In this document: positions 1-6,415 of the stretch, one piece after another
Numbering within the stretch: position 1 is the first letter of the stretch
Layout: each line of letters starts with the position of its first letter
NCBI GenBank assembly: GCA_039513195.1
Contig: JBCCRM010000022.1
Coordinates: 1-64,000, forward strand
Reading direction: 5' to 3'
Length of the DNA: 64,000 nt
Source of the DNA: Thermohalobaculum sp039513195
GTDB lineage: Bacteria; Pseudomonadota; Alphaproteobacteria; Rhodobacterales; Rhodobacteraceae
The notes under the pieces: model-generated
Database searches by the model: none
Told to the model about the DNA's origin: nothing
What the model saw: only the letters and a program-made list of their open reading frames with translations
Position numbers and translations under genes: made by a program

Positions 1-818
1 AGCGCACCGCCGAAGACCACGCCGAGGCCCGGCACCTCGCCGAATGCGAAGAAGCCCAGCAGGATCGCGAAGATCAGCCAGGAATAATCGACCGGCCCCA
101 CCACCGAGAGGGGCGCCATGCGATAGCCGCGGATCGTGCAGTATTGGGCTGCGACGCCAAGCGGCCCCAGCAACAGGCAGGCGAGCGTCACCTCCAGACC
201 GACACTGCGCCATTCCAAAAGCGCCGGGATCAGCATCAGAACCATGCCAAAGACGGTCACATGGAGCATCATGGAGAGCGCCGTTTCGAGTTGGCTGATC
301 ACGCGGATCATAAGCCCCTCGGCCGCCATGAGAGTGGCGCTGAGCAAGGCGATGCTGGCGGGCCAAACCGGGATCGTGCCCTGAAACGCCCCTTGTTGGC
401 CCATCACCACCACGGCGCCGGCGCAGGAGAGGGCGACCGCCGCCCAATGCAGGCGGCCGACCCGCTCTCCCAAAAAGGCGATGCCGAGGCCGACGGTGAT
501 CACCCCGTAGAGCATGCCGATGGCGGTCGCGTCCGCGATCGGCATCCGGGCGGAGGCCCAGGTGATCGACGCCGCAGCGCCGCAGCCGAACACCGCCCGC
601 AGGAAATGGGAGCCGGTCCGCGTGCTGGCATGGCGCCGCAGACCGCCGCTGCGCATCACGATGACCAGCAGCGTCAGAAGGGCGCCGACATAGCGGAGAA
701 CCAGGATCTGAAAGGTGCCAATGGCGCCATCGCCGAATTTTGCTGCGGCGAAGACCACGGTGAAGAGAGCGGTGCTGAGGAGCACCCACAGGATCGCGGT
801 GACATGGGCCGAAGACAT
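1..818 (-). CDS. EamA/DMT-family transporter, 3' end cut off by the window
   Basis: This is a drug/metabolite-transporter (EamA) type membrane protein. About 272 codons are open from the ATG at 818, and the C-terminus runs off the left edge. The translation is a series of hydrophobic helices, with the two-fold repeated layout expected for ten-TM EamA exporters. A late segment reads VGPVDYSWLIFAILLGFFAF, a typical eighth/ninth-helix region of this family. Exporters of this type move amino acids, metabolites or drugs, but the substrate cannot be read from sequence. No strong ribosome-binding site precedes the ATG. The gene lies downstream of, and on the same strand as, the small exported-protein operon, with a 125-base gap. 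Confidence 0.8.
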   Translation of the reverse strand, partial: MSSAHVTAILWVLLSTALFTVVFAAAKFGDGAIGTFQILVLRYVGALLTLLVIVMRSGGLRRHASTRTGSHFLRAVFGCGAAASITWASARMPIADATAIGMLYGVITVGLGIAFLGERVGRLHWAAVALSCAGAVVVMGQQGAFQGTIPVWPASIALLSATLMAAEGLMIRVISQLETALSMMLHVTVFGMVLMLIPALLEWRSVGLEVTLACLLLGPLGVAAQYCTIRGYRMAPLSVVGPVDYSWLIFAILLGFFAFGEVPGLGVVFGGA

Positions 819-943
819 GCGCGTGATCCTGGGGAAGCGAAGTCGGGAACGGCTTTCAGCGGGCGCTCCTCACTATCGGAGCTTCGCAGAGGCAGCGCAA
901 TGCCGTTCCCGGGGATCTAGGCGCCCGCCCCGCGGTGCCGGGG

Positions 944-1276
944 TCAGGGTGCGCCGGTCGAGACGGTCGATACCGTGCTGGCGGCCCCGGTCCCACCGCC
1001 GAGGGCTGCGGCAACGGCCCCGCCCAATAGCCCGGCAGTCGACAGGCCGCCAATCCCCACAGGCACGAGGCCGAAGCTGGCCGCTAAGGGCGCCACGGCA
1101 GTGCCGCCGAGCAGGCCGCCACTGCTCGCCTGACCCGCTTTGGCAACCGAGGTGGCTGAGTCGTCGACGGGCTGTTCGCCAATCGGCGGCAAGGTTCTGA
1201 CGATGATTTCCTCGGCCGTCGTCGAGGCCGGCGAGAGAATGGCGAATAGAACGATCAGTCCGGCAGTCCGTGTCAT
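944..1276 (-). CDS. small exported glycine/alanine-rich protein
   Basis: I do not recognise a family. From the ATG at 1276, preceded by a good GGAG site, the product is about 110 residues. It begins with a signal peptide (MTRTAGLIVLFAIL..., likely cleaved near TTA-EE at about residue 21). A proline-bearing stretch follows, then a hydrophobic Gly/Ala/Leu-rich segment at about 52-98. It ends in AASTVSTVSTGAP. The STVSTV tail also occurs at the end of the gene upstream (1470-1964), so the two look like diverged relatives or share a processing/anchoring signal. It is probably the last gene of a three-gene operon starting at 2314, although a 193-base gap precedes it. An in-frame ATG at 1363 would add 29 residues that hide the signal peptide. 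Confidence 0.6.
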   Translation of the reverse strand: MTRTAGLIVLFAILSPASTTAEEIIVRTLPPIGEQPVDDSATSVAKAGQASSGGLLGGTAVAPLAASFGLVPVGIGGLSTAGLLGGAVAAALGGGTGAASTVSTVSTGAP

Positions 1277-1469
1277 CGCAACGCTCCTGCCCCCCGCGAC
1301 CGGCGCCGGGGCAGTGCATGCCATGGCAGCACCGCCGGGCCGCGCCGACCCACGGCGGGACAATAGCGCAGCCGCCGCTGCCGCAAAAGCGCCATATTCG
1401 CACGGGAACGCCCAATGGTAGGTTGAGACTACCGTGGTGCAGGATCAGAACGGGCGAAGGGCCGTCGGC

Positions 1470-1964
1470 TTAGGGGGACGAGGCGCTGCCGCTCGCCGGC
1501 CCGACGGTGGAGACCGTGGACGTATCGTCGCCGAGCAGCAGCGCAATCACCACGCCGCCGACGATGACCGCCCCACCGACCACCACGGCCTCGGCCGGGA
1601 TCTCGCCGAAGGCCGGCGCGAGGGGTGCCTTTGAGATACCGCCGCCGTTCGGGCTGCCAGCCGCCTGGCCGACAGGATAGCGGTTCCGGGTAGCCGCCTG
1701 CGCCGATGCCGGGTCGTCCGTGCCGGTTGGGCTGCCGGCGGCTTGTCCAAAGGGGAAACGGCTTTGCGCCACCTTCTCCGTCGCCGCTTCGCCGGGCAAA
1801 GACTGCGCGGGCACCGCATCGGCGGGCAACGGTCCGGCGGGCAGAAAAAGGCTCTGCGCACTGCCGGGCGCCGGAGCGAGAGCCAACGTCGCGGCGGTCA
1901 GCGCCAACAGGCCAAGCGTCTTCGTTTTGCGCCGGGCAGGCGCTCGGTTCACAGGACCGGTCAT
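1470..1964 (-). CDS. exported protein with two internal repeats and a C-terminal membrane segment
   Basis: Unknown family, 164 residues. A basic N-terminus (ARRKTKT) leads into a hydrophobic signal segment that ends near GSAQ at 34-37. The middle carries two copies of a 13-residue repeat, R(F/Y)P(F/V)GQAAGSP(T/N)G, at about 69-81 and 95-107. A glycine/valine-rich hydrophobic segment (about 126-144, AVVVGGAVIVGGVVIALLLG) could anchor it in a membrane. It is followed by DDTSTVSTV and a Ser/Gly/Pro tail. The start overlaps the stop of the TPR lipoprotein gene by four bases (ATGA), so the two are translationally coupled. The shared STVSTV end with the downstream gene is the only relation I can see. 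Confidence 0.65.
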   Translation of the reverse strand: MTGPVNRAPARRKTKTLGLLALTAATLALAPAPGSAQSLFLPAGPLPADAVPAQSLPGEAATEKVAQSRFPFGQAAGSPTGTDDPASAQAATRNRYPVGQAAGSPNGGGISKAPLAPAFGEIPAEAVVVGGAVIVGGVVIALLLGDDTSTVSTVGPASGSASSP

Positions 1965-2314
1965 TCGCTGAGCTTCTCCAGATTAACCGAGGCGAGCTTT
2001 TTGACCGTCGTCAACCGCTGCTCCTGCTGGCCTTCAACCAGCACGGTCAGCACCTGAGCCTCGCGGCCGGTCGCAATGGCGGTGCGGTAGTGCTTTGCAG
2101 CTTCGTCGGTGAGACCGAGCTCCGCCAAAGCCACACCGAGATTGAGATTGACATACGGATCGGTCGGCGCCGCAGCGTGCATGGCCGAGAAATGCGCCGA
2201 CGCCGCCTGGTAGTCGCGCTCGGCGAGCATGACGAAGCCCTGATCGAGCTCCGATTGCGGCTTGACACAAGCCGAGAGCAGAGCTGCGGCGAGGAAGACC
2301 CCGACCAGTCGCAT
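1961..2314 (-). CDS. TPR-containing small lipoprotein
   Basis: A 117-residue lipoprotein. MRLVGVFLAAALLSAC is a lipoprotein signal peptide with lipobox LSAC. The mature part contains one to two tetratricopeptide-like helix pairs (FVMLAERDYQAASAHFSAM and YVNLNLGVALAELGLTDEAAKHY), which normally mediate protein-protein contacts. Small TPR lipoproteins often assist assembly of envelope machines such as Flp/Tad pili, but no pilus gene is visible here, so that link is only inference. It is the first gene of the operon 2314-944. A perfect CtrA-type box lies 68 bases upstream, and GGGGA precedes the ATG. Confidence 0.75.
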   Translation of the reverse strand: MRLVGVFLAAALLSACVKPQSELDQGFVMLAERDYQAASAHFSAMHAAAPTDPYVNLNLGVALAELGLTDEAAKHYRTAIATGREAQVLTVLVEGQQEQRLTTVKKLASVNLEKLSE

Positions 2315-2381
2315 GCCATCATCCCCTGTTCAGCGTCAGATCCGAAGGCAGACGAAAGCCTACTCTCGACAGTTTCTGACC

Positions 2382-2397
2382 GTTAACAGGGAGTTAA
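2382..2397 (-). promoter_or_regulatory. CtrA-type binding site (TTAA-N7-TTAAC)
   Basis: Read on the minus strand, these bases are TTAACTCCCTGTTAAC, an exact match to the full CtrA recognition sequence TTAA-N7-TTAAC. The box lies 68 bases upstream of the TPR lipoprotein ATG (2314), in the only gap between it and rluB. CtrA is the alphaproteobacterial cell-cycle/motility response regulator. In Rhodobacterales it controls motility, pili and gene-transfer-agent genes. The match and position are seen; binding is inferred. Confidence 0.55.
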
Positions 2398-2435
2398 GTG
2401 GACATCTTGACCGTTTTGGGACGGCCTGTGGGTCA

Positions 2436-3251
2436 TCATCGGCCCTTCTTGGGGCCGACTCGGCCACGCTTTTCGCGACCGGGGGGCGCCGGTGCCGCAC
2501 CGTCGAGCAGTCCGCCGAGTTGATCGCGGAGCACCTTGCGTTTGACTTCCTCCACGGCGCCCGGGGCGAGATCGCCGAGCTGGAAGGGGCCATAGCCCAC
2601 CCGGATCAGTCGGTTCACCGGAAATCCAAGCGCGTCGAGGGCGCGGCGGACCTCGCGGTTCTTGCCCTCGCGCAGACCGAGAGAGAGCCAGGCATTGGCG
2701 CCCTGCTGGCGGTCGAGGCTGACCTGCATGGGCCGGAAGCGCTCTCCGTCGATATCCATGCCTTCGAGAAGCGGCCTCAGCGCCGCCTCGCTCGGCATGC
2801 CATGGACCCGGACCCGGTAACGGCGGAGCCAACCGGTGCTCGGCAGCTCCAACCGCCGTTTCAGCCCACCGTCATTGGTCAGAAGCAACAGTCCCTCGGA
2901 GGTCAAGTCGAGCCGGCCAATGGAGACGACGCGGGGCATATCCTCCGGCAAGCGGTCGAAGACGGTGGGCCGCCCTTTCTCGTCCCGCGCCGAGGTCACC
3001 AGCCCAGACGGTTTGTGATAGCGCCACATGCGGGCGGCCTCGGCCTCCGGCAGGGGTTTTCCGTCGACGCTGATCCGGTCCTTTGGCGTCACGTTCAGCG
3101 CCGGGCTGTCGATGCGCTTGCCGTTCACGGCAATCCGGCCATCGGCGATCATGCGCTCTGCCTCGCGGCGCGAGGCCACCCCTGCCCGCGCGAGGCGCTT
3201 GGCGATACGCTCACCGTCCGAGCCGGCATCGTGGGGCGTTTTGGCGGGCAT
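2436..3251 (-). CDS. rluB: 23S rRNA pseudouridine synthase, RsuA/RluB family
   Basis: A 271-residue pseudouridine synthase that isomerises a uridine in rRNA. An S4 RNA-binding domain occupies about residues 14-60 (ERIAKRLARAGVASRREAERMI). The catalytic RsuA/RluB/RluE-type domain follows, with the signature GRLDLTSEGLLLLTNDG, in which Asp115 is the expected catalytic aspartate. The tail is rich in Gly/Arg/Lys, as is common for alphaproteobacterial RluB. I chose the ATG at 3251 because the S4 domain begins soon after it. The frame stays open far upstream, but over tadA on the other strand. The gene is divergent from tadA. The exact target (U2605 for RluB) is assumed from family membership; RsuA or RluE specificity is possible. 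Confidence 0.85.
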   Translation of the reverse strand: MPAKTPHDAGSDGERIAKRLARAGVASRREAERMIADGRIAVNGKRIDSPALNVTPKDRISVDGKPLPEAEAARMWRYHKPSGLVTSARDEKGRPTVFDRLPEDMPRVVSIGRLDLTSEGLLLLTNDGGLKRRLELPSTGWLRRYRVRVHGMPSEAALRPLLEGMDIDGERFRPMQVSLDRQQGANAWLSLGLREGKNREVRRALDALGFPVNRLIRVGYGPFQLGDLAPGAVEEVKRKVLRDQLGGLLDGAAPAPPGREKRGRVGPKKGR

Positions 3252-3350
3252 GGCGGTCCTTTGGCGGCGGCGCGTTCGCGGCATACTGGGCGCGCGCCCG
3301 TTTGGCCAGAGGCGCTTGGCGCGGCGGGTCGGGCGGCGCATGGTGCGGCG

Positions 3351-3797
3351 ATGGAGTTCACCAGCCATATGGCGCGCGCCCTGGCCGAGGCGCGAGCGGC
3401 GGCCGCACGCGGCGAGACGCCGGTCGGCGCCGTTTTGGCCAGGGGGGCAGAGGTTCTGGCCGCCGACGGAAACAGGGTGCGGGAGGCGGCGGATCCCACC
3501 GCCCATGCGGAAATGCTGGTACTGCGCCGGGGCGCAAGGGCGCTGGGGTCGGAGCGGCTGACCGGCTGCGATCTCTATGTGACCTTGGAGCCCTGCCCGA
3601 TGTGCGCGGGCGCCATTTCGCTGGCGCGGATCCGACGGCTCTATTTCGGGGCGGAGGATCCGAAGACCGGCGGCGTGCTGCATGGCGCACGGGTGTTCGA
3701 CCAAGCGACCTGCCATCACCGGCCAGAGGTCTATCCGGGCCTGGCGGAGGCGGAGGCGGGCGCGCTGTTGCGCTCGTTTTTCAATGCGCGGCGGTAA
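3351..3797 (+). CDS. tadA: tRNA(adenosine-34) deaminase TadA
   Basis: A 148-residue zinc deaminase that converts the wobble adenosine of tRNA-Arg(ACG) to inosine. The cytidine/deoxycytidylate deaminase fold is clear: HAE at 52-54 (zinc ligand His52, proton-shuttle Glu54) and PCPMC at 81-85 (zinc ligands Cys82 and Cys85). The C-terminal part has TGGVLHGARVF and the helix that closes over the tRNA loop. Length is normal for bacterial TadA. The ATG at 3351 gives the standard N-terminus (MARALAEARAA). An upstream in-frame extension has no homology-like character. It is divergent from rluB, with a 99-base gap that must hold both promoters. Confidence 0.93.
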   Translation: MEFTSHMARALAEARAAAARGETPVGAVLARGAEVLAADGNRVREAADPTAHAEMLVLRRGARALGSERLTGCDLYVTLEPCPMCAGAISLARIRRLYFGAEDPKTGGVLHGARVFDQATCHHRPEVYPGLAEAEAGALLRSFFNARR

Positions 3798-3853
3798 CGC
3801 CGTGGCGCCGTGCCACGGTTGAGCCCGGAGCACGCGCAGGCTAGCTGAGCGTC

Positions 3854-5041
3854 ATGGGAATGATCGACACGGATATCGCGGTTGTCGGCGGCGGGATTGC
3901 TGGGCTCGCTGCGACCGCAAGGATGGCGGCCGTTGGGGCCGAGGTGCTGTGCATTGACCCCGCGCCCGCTGCGGAGGAGAGCGACGATCTCCGCACGACG
4001 GCCTATCTGCAGCCCGCAATCGAGACCCTGCAAGCAGCCGGCGCGTGGGATGCAATGGCGGCGGAAAGCGCGCCACTGTGGACCATGCGGCTGGTCGATG
4101 CCGGCGGGCCCCAGCCCATGGTACGGGAGAGCTGCGATTTCACCGCGGCCGAGCTGCAGGACCAACCGTTCGGCCACAATGTGCCGAACCGCACGGCCAA
4201 GCAGGCGCTGCGGGCGGCGGTGGGGGACCGGTTGCTCGATGGTCGGACGGTCGCCTCGGTGCTGCGGCGGGAGAGGGAGGCGATCCTCCGCCTCTCCGAC
4301 GGCACCCAGATCCGGGCGCGGCTGGTGGTGGCTGCCGATGGCCGCGACAGCGCGGTGCGCCAGGGCGCCGGCATCGCCGCCCGCCGCTGGGACTATGTGC
4401 AGCGGGCGCTGGTCTTTGCGGTGGGCCACGAGGCGCCGCATCGGGGCGTCTCGACCGAGATCCACCGCACCGGCGGGCCACTGACGCTGGTGCCGATGCC
4501 GGATCGAGAGGGCGCGCCCTGCTCGGCGGTCGTGTGGATGGTTCCGGCGGCCGAGGCGGAGGGGCTGAAGACGCTCGACAACGCGGCGCTGTCCGCCGAG
4601 CTTACGGCGCGGACCTTGGGCCTGTTCGGACCGCTCCAGATCCTGGGCCCACGGGCAGTCTGGCCGATCATCGGACAGTTGGCGAGCCGGGTGATCGGCG
4701 AACGCCTGGCACTGGTGGCGGAAGCCGCCCATGTGATCCCACCGATCGGCGCCCAGGGGCTGAATATGAGCCTGGCCGATGTCGAAACGCTGGCGCGTCT
4801 AGTGGGCGAGGCGCGCGACGCAGAGCGCGATATCGGCGCACGGACACTGCTGAGCCGCTATCAGATGCGCCGCTGGCCGGATATGGCGGCGCGGGTGGCG
4901 GGGGTGGATGTGCTGAACCGCTTCGCGATGGCGAAGGCACAGCCGATCCGCGATCTGCGCCGGTTAGGATTGTCGGCGATCCACCGGATTGCACCGGTCA
5001 GGCAGCTCGCCATGCGCCTCGGGATGGGAGCGTCCCGTTAG
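3854..5041 (+). CDS. UbiH/UbiF-type FAD-dependent hydroxylase
   Basis: A 395-residue flavin monooxygenase of the UbiH/UbiF/VisC group, which hydroxylates the ring during ubiquinone synthesis. Features in order: dinucleotide-binding VVGGGIAGLAA near the N-terminus, RTTAYLQPAIETLQAAGAW (typical of ubiquinone hydroxylases), AADGRDSAVRQ, and the second FAD motif with AAHVIPPIGAQGLNMSL. In most relatives the last motif begins GDAAH; here it reads EAAH. The ring position hydroxylated cannot be told from sequence. It follows tadA by 56 bases on the same strand. MIDTDIAVVGG at 3860 is an alternative start. Confidence 0.85.
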   Translation: MGMIDTDIAVVGGGIAGLAATARMAAVGAEVLCIDPAPAAEESDDLRTTAYLQPAIETLQAAGAWDAMAAESAPLWTMRLVDAGGPQPMVRESCDFTAAELQDQPFGHNVPNRTAKQALRAAVGDRLLDGRTVASVLRREREAILRLSDGTQIRARLVVAADGRDSAVRQGAGIAARRWDYVQRALVFAVGHEAPHRGVSTEIHRTGGPLTLVPMPDREGAPCSAVVWMVPAAEAEGLKTLDNAALSAELTARTLGLFGPLQILGPRAVWPIIGQLASRVIGERLALVAEAAHVIPPIGAQGLNMSLADVETLARLVGEARDAERDIGARTLLSRYQMRRWPDMAARVAGVDVLNRFAMAKAQPIRDLRRLGLSAIHRIAPVRQLAMRLGMGASR

Positions 5042-5092
5042 TACGGCGCCAATGGGCGCGTGGGTGGCGATCCGGCGCTAGCGCACCTTCCA

Positions 5093-5113
5093 GCCAATCT
5101 GAGTCAGATTGGC
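5093..5113. repeat. perfect 10-bp inverted repeat with one-base centre
   Basis: GCCAATCTGA at 5093-5102 and TCAGATTGGC at 5104-5113 are exact reverse complements around a single G. The element is too tight to form a normal terminator loop. It could be a protein-binding site or one unit of a dispersed palindromic repeat. Two related palindromes lie within 70 bases. Confidence 0.6.
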
Positions 5114-5142
5114 GTCGCGAAATGCGTCAAAACAATACCTTG

Positions 5143-5180
5143 GAGCGCGACAACCGATGCAATCGGGTCGGAAAGCGCTC
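5143..5180. repeat. nested palindrome resembling a dispersed intergenic repeat
   Basis: An outer inverted pair GAGCGC (5143-5148) and GCGCTC (5175-5180) encloses an inner pair CCGAT (5154-5158) and ATCGG (5162-5166). The layout, with GCGCT termini flanking a CCGAT-N3-ATCGG core, is like intergenic palindromic repeats I associate with alphaproteobacterial genomes. Copy number cannot be judged from one window; I saw no second copy here. Confidence 0.4.
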
Positions 5181-5397
5181 TAACGCATCGGACGAAGGAC
5201 CAAGCACTTGGGTGCGGCGCATGGGCAAGGCGAAAAGCGCCCACGCCTGTGTCGAGACGCGAATATAGTGGCAGCGGCACCAGGTGAGGCCGTTGAATGG
5301 CCGGCGCTGCCCCGGCCGGCCGCGTCGCAACGGGAAGGCAGGAGACCGGTCGTCGCTGTGATCGGCAACCGACGCGCCGGGCCAGATCAGGCGGCGG

Positions 5398-6147
5398 TTA
5401 AGCCGGCACCTTGATCCCAAACGCCTTCATCGCCTGTTTCAGCATGCCGGTGAACACCGATTTGCCAACATCGGCGATCCAAACATCGTTCTCCTTCTTC
5501 AACTTCTCCATCGCGGTCTTGTGCGCCTTGGCGTTCGCGATGATCTTGTTGTGCGCTTTCACGATCCGCTTTGCCCGCGGGCCGACACCTTCGAATTTCA
5601 AATACATCGAAAACGCCGCTGCGTGGTGCGAAACCCCCTTCACCTCGGGCAGTTTCAGCAACGTCGTCAGGATCTTATAGGTGGTATCGTAGATGTCCGA
5701 GAGACCCTGATAGACCTTCACCTGCTTGCCCGAGACCTTGATGACGATGTCGCAATAAGTGATCCGCTCCCGCAGCGCATAGTCATAGGCCTGCAGTGCC
5801 TTGAGGTAGTCGGCGCGGGCGGCATTCGCCTGCTTGCTGTTCTCCCCATCTTTCTCGAGCGCTTTGGCCCAGCGGGCCCAGGCCGCGAAGGTCTTGGCCT
5901 CGACCGGCGGGAAACTGGCCTTCGCCGTCTCCTCGGCCGCCTTGGCCCGCTTTTCCAGCGTGTCGATGAGCTTCTTGACCTCTTTGTCCTTCAGACCCGC
6001 CAGTTCGCGCAGCGCATCGACGTCCCCGGGGCGCATGTCGGCGGCTTTCTTGATCTTGTCCATATGGCCATAGAGGGTCTTGGCCTTGCCGTAATAGTCG
6101 TGGGCCTTTTGGAGATTCGAGATCAGGGAGAGAGCGTCTTTGGCCAT
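5398..6147 (-). CDS. helical, lysine/alanine-rich protein of unknown function
   Basis: A 249-residue protein I do not recognise. It has no signal peptide or membrane segment, so it is probably cytoplasmic. Composition is rich in Ala, Lys and Glu, with long predicted helices (for example KAKTLYGHMDKIKKAADM and KLIDTLEKRAKAAEETAKA), consistent with a coiled-coil or helical bundle. The ATG at 6147 is preceded by GAGGA. A longer in-frame start at 6201 lacks such a site. It stands alone, convergent with the UbiH-type gene. A strong terminator at 6269-6296 separates it from nrdJ, so it must have its own promoter in 6148-6268. The size and helical content could suit a toxin- or scaffold-like protein, but nothing supports a specific role. 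Confidence 0.7.
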   Translation of the reverse strand: MAKDALSLISNLQKAHDYYGKAKTLYGHMDKIKKAADMRPGDVDALRELAGLKDKEVKKLIDTLEKRAKAAEETAKASFPPVEAKTFAAWARWAKALEKDGENSKQANAARADYLKALQAYDYALRERITYCDIVIKVSGKQVKVYQGLSDIYDTTYKILTTLLKLPEVKGVSHHAAAFSMYLKFEGVGPRAKRIVKAHNKIIANAKAHKTAMEKLKKENDVWIADVGKSVFTGMLKQAMKAFGIKVPA

Positions 6148-6268
6148 GGGGTCCTCGCAGCCGTGTCGGTCATGGTCGCCATGCTGTTCTGACGGCCCCA
6201 TGCCACAAAGGGTTCAATTTCGCCCATGATCATCGTCACAACCGTAGGACGAGCGGAGGTCGGAGCCA

Positions 6269-6296
6269 AAAAAAGAAGGGGGCCGATGGCCCCCTA
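6269..6296 (-). terminator. intrinsic terminator of nrdJ
   Basis: On the minus strand an 8-bp G+C-rich stem (AGGGGGCC / GGCCCCCT, three-base loop) is followed by TTCTTTTTTT, a textbook rho-independent terminator. It lies about 120 bases beyond the nrdJ stop (6416). It is the clearest terminator in the window. Confidence 0.9.
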
Positions 6297-6415
6297 GGTC
6301 GTGCTCAGACCGTGCGTTTGTTGACTGCCCGTGGTTTCGCCTGCGGCCTGATCCTTGGGGCTTCTGCCCCGTCCCGTGAGCCCGAGAGCGCCCCCTGCGC
6401 CCCCGGGGCAGTTCC

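Larger units (their letters stand above)
5042..5397. other. 356-base non-coding stretch with palindromic elements
   Basis: This gap separates the UbiH-type gene from the convergent helical protein gene. It has no credible coding sequence. It does hold several perfect palindromes: GCGCTAGCGC at 5075-5084, a 10-bp inverted repeat at 5093-5113 and a nested palindrome at 5143-5180. These look like a mosaic dispersed intergenic repeat. None has the T-tract of a classical terminator. Confidence 0.6.

Noticed and set aside
2262..3350. Plus-strand extension in frame with tadA
   Set aside because: It overlaps rluB antisense; only the last 148 codons show TadA homology and a fitting start.
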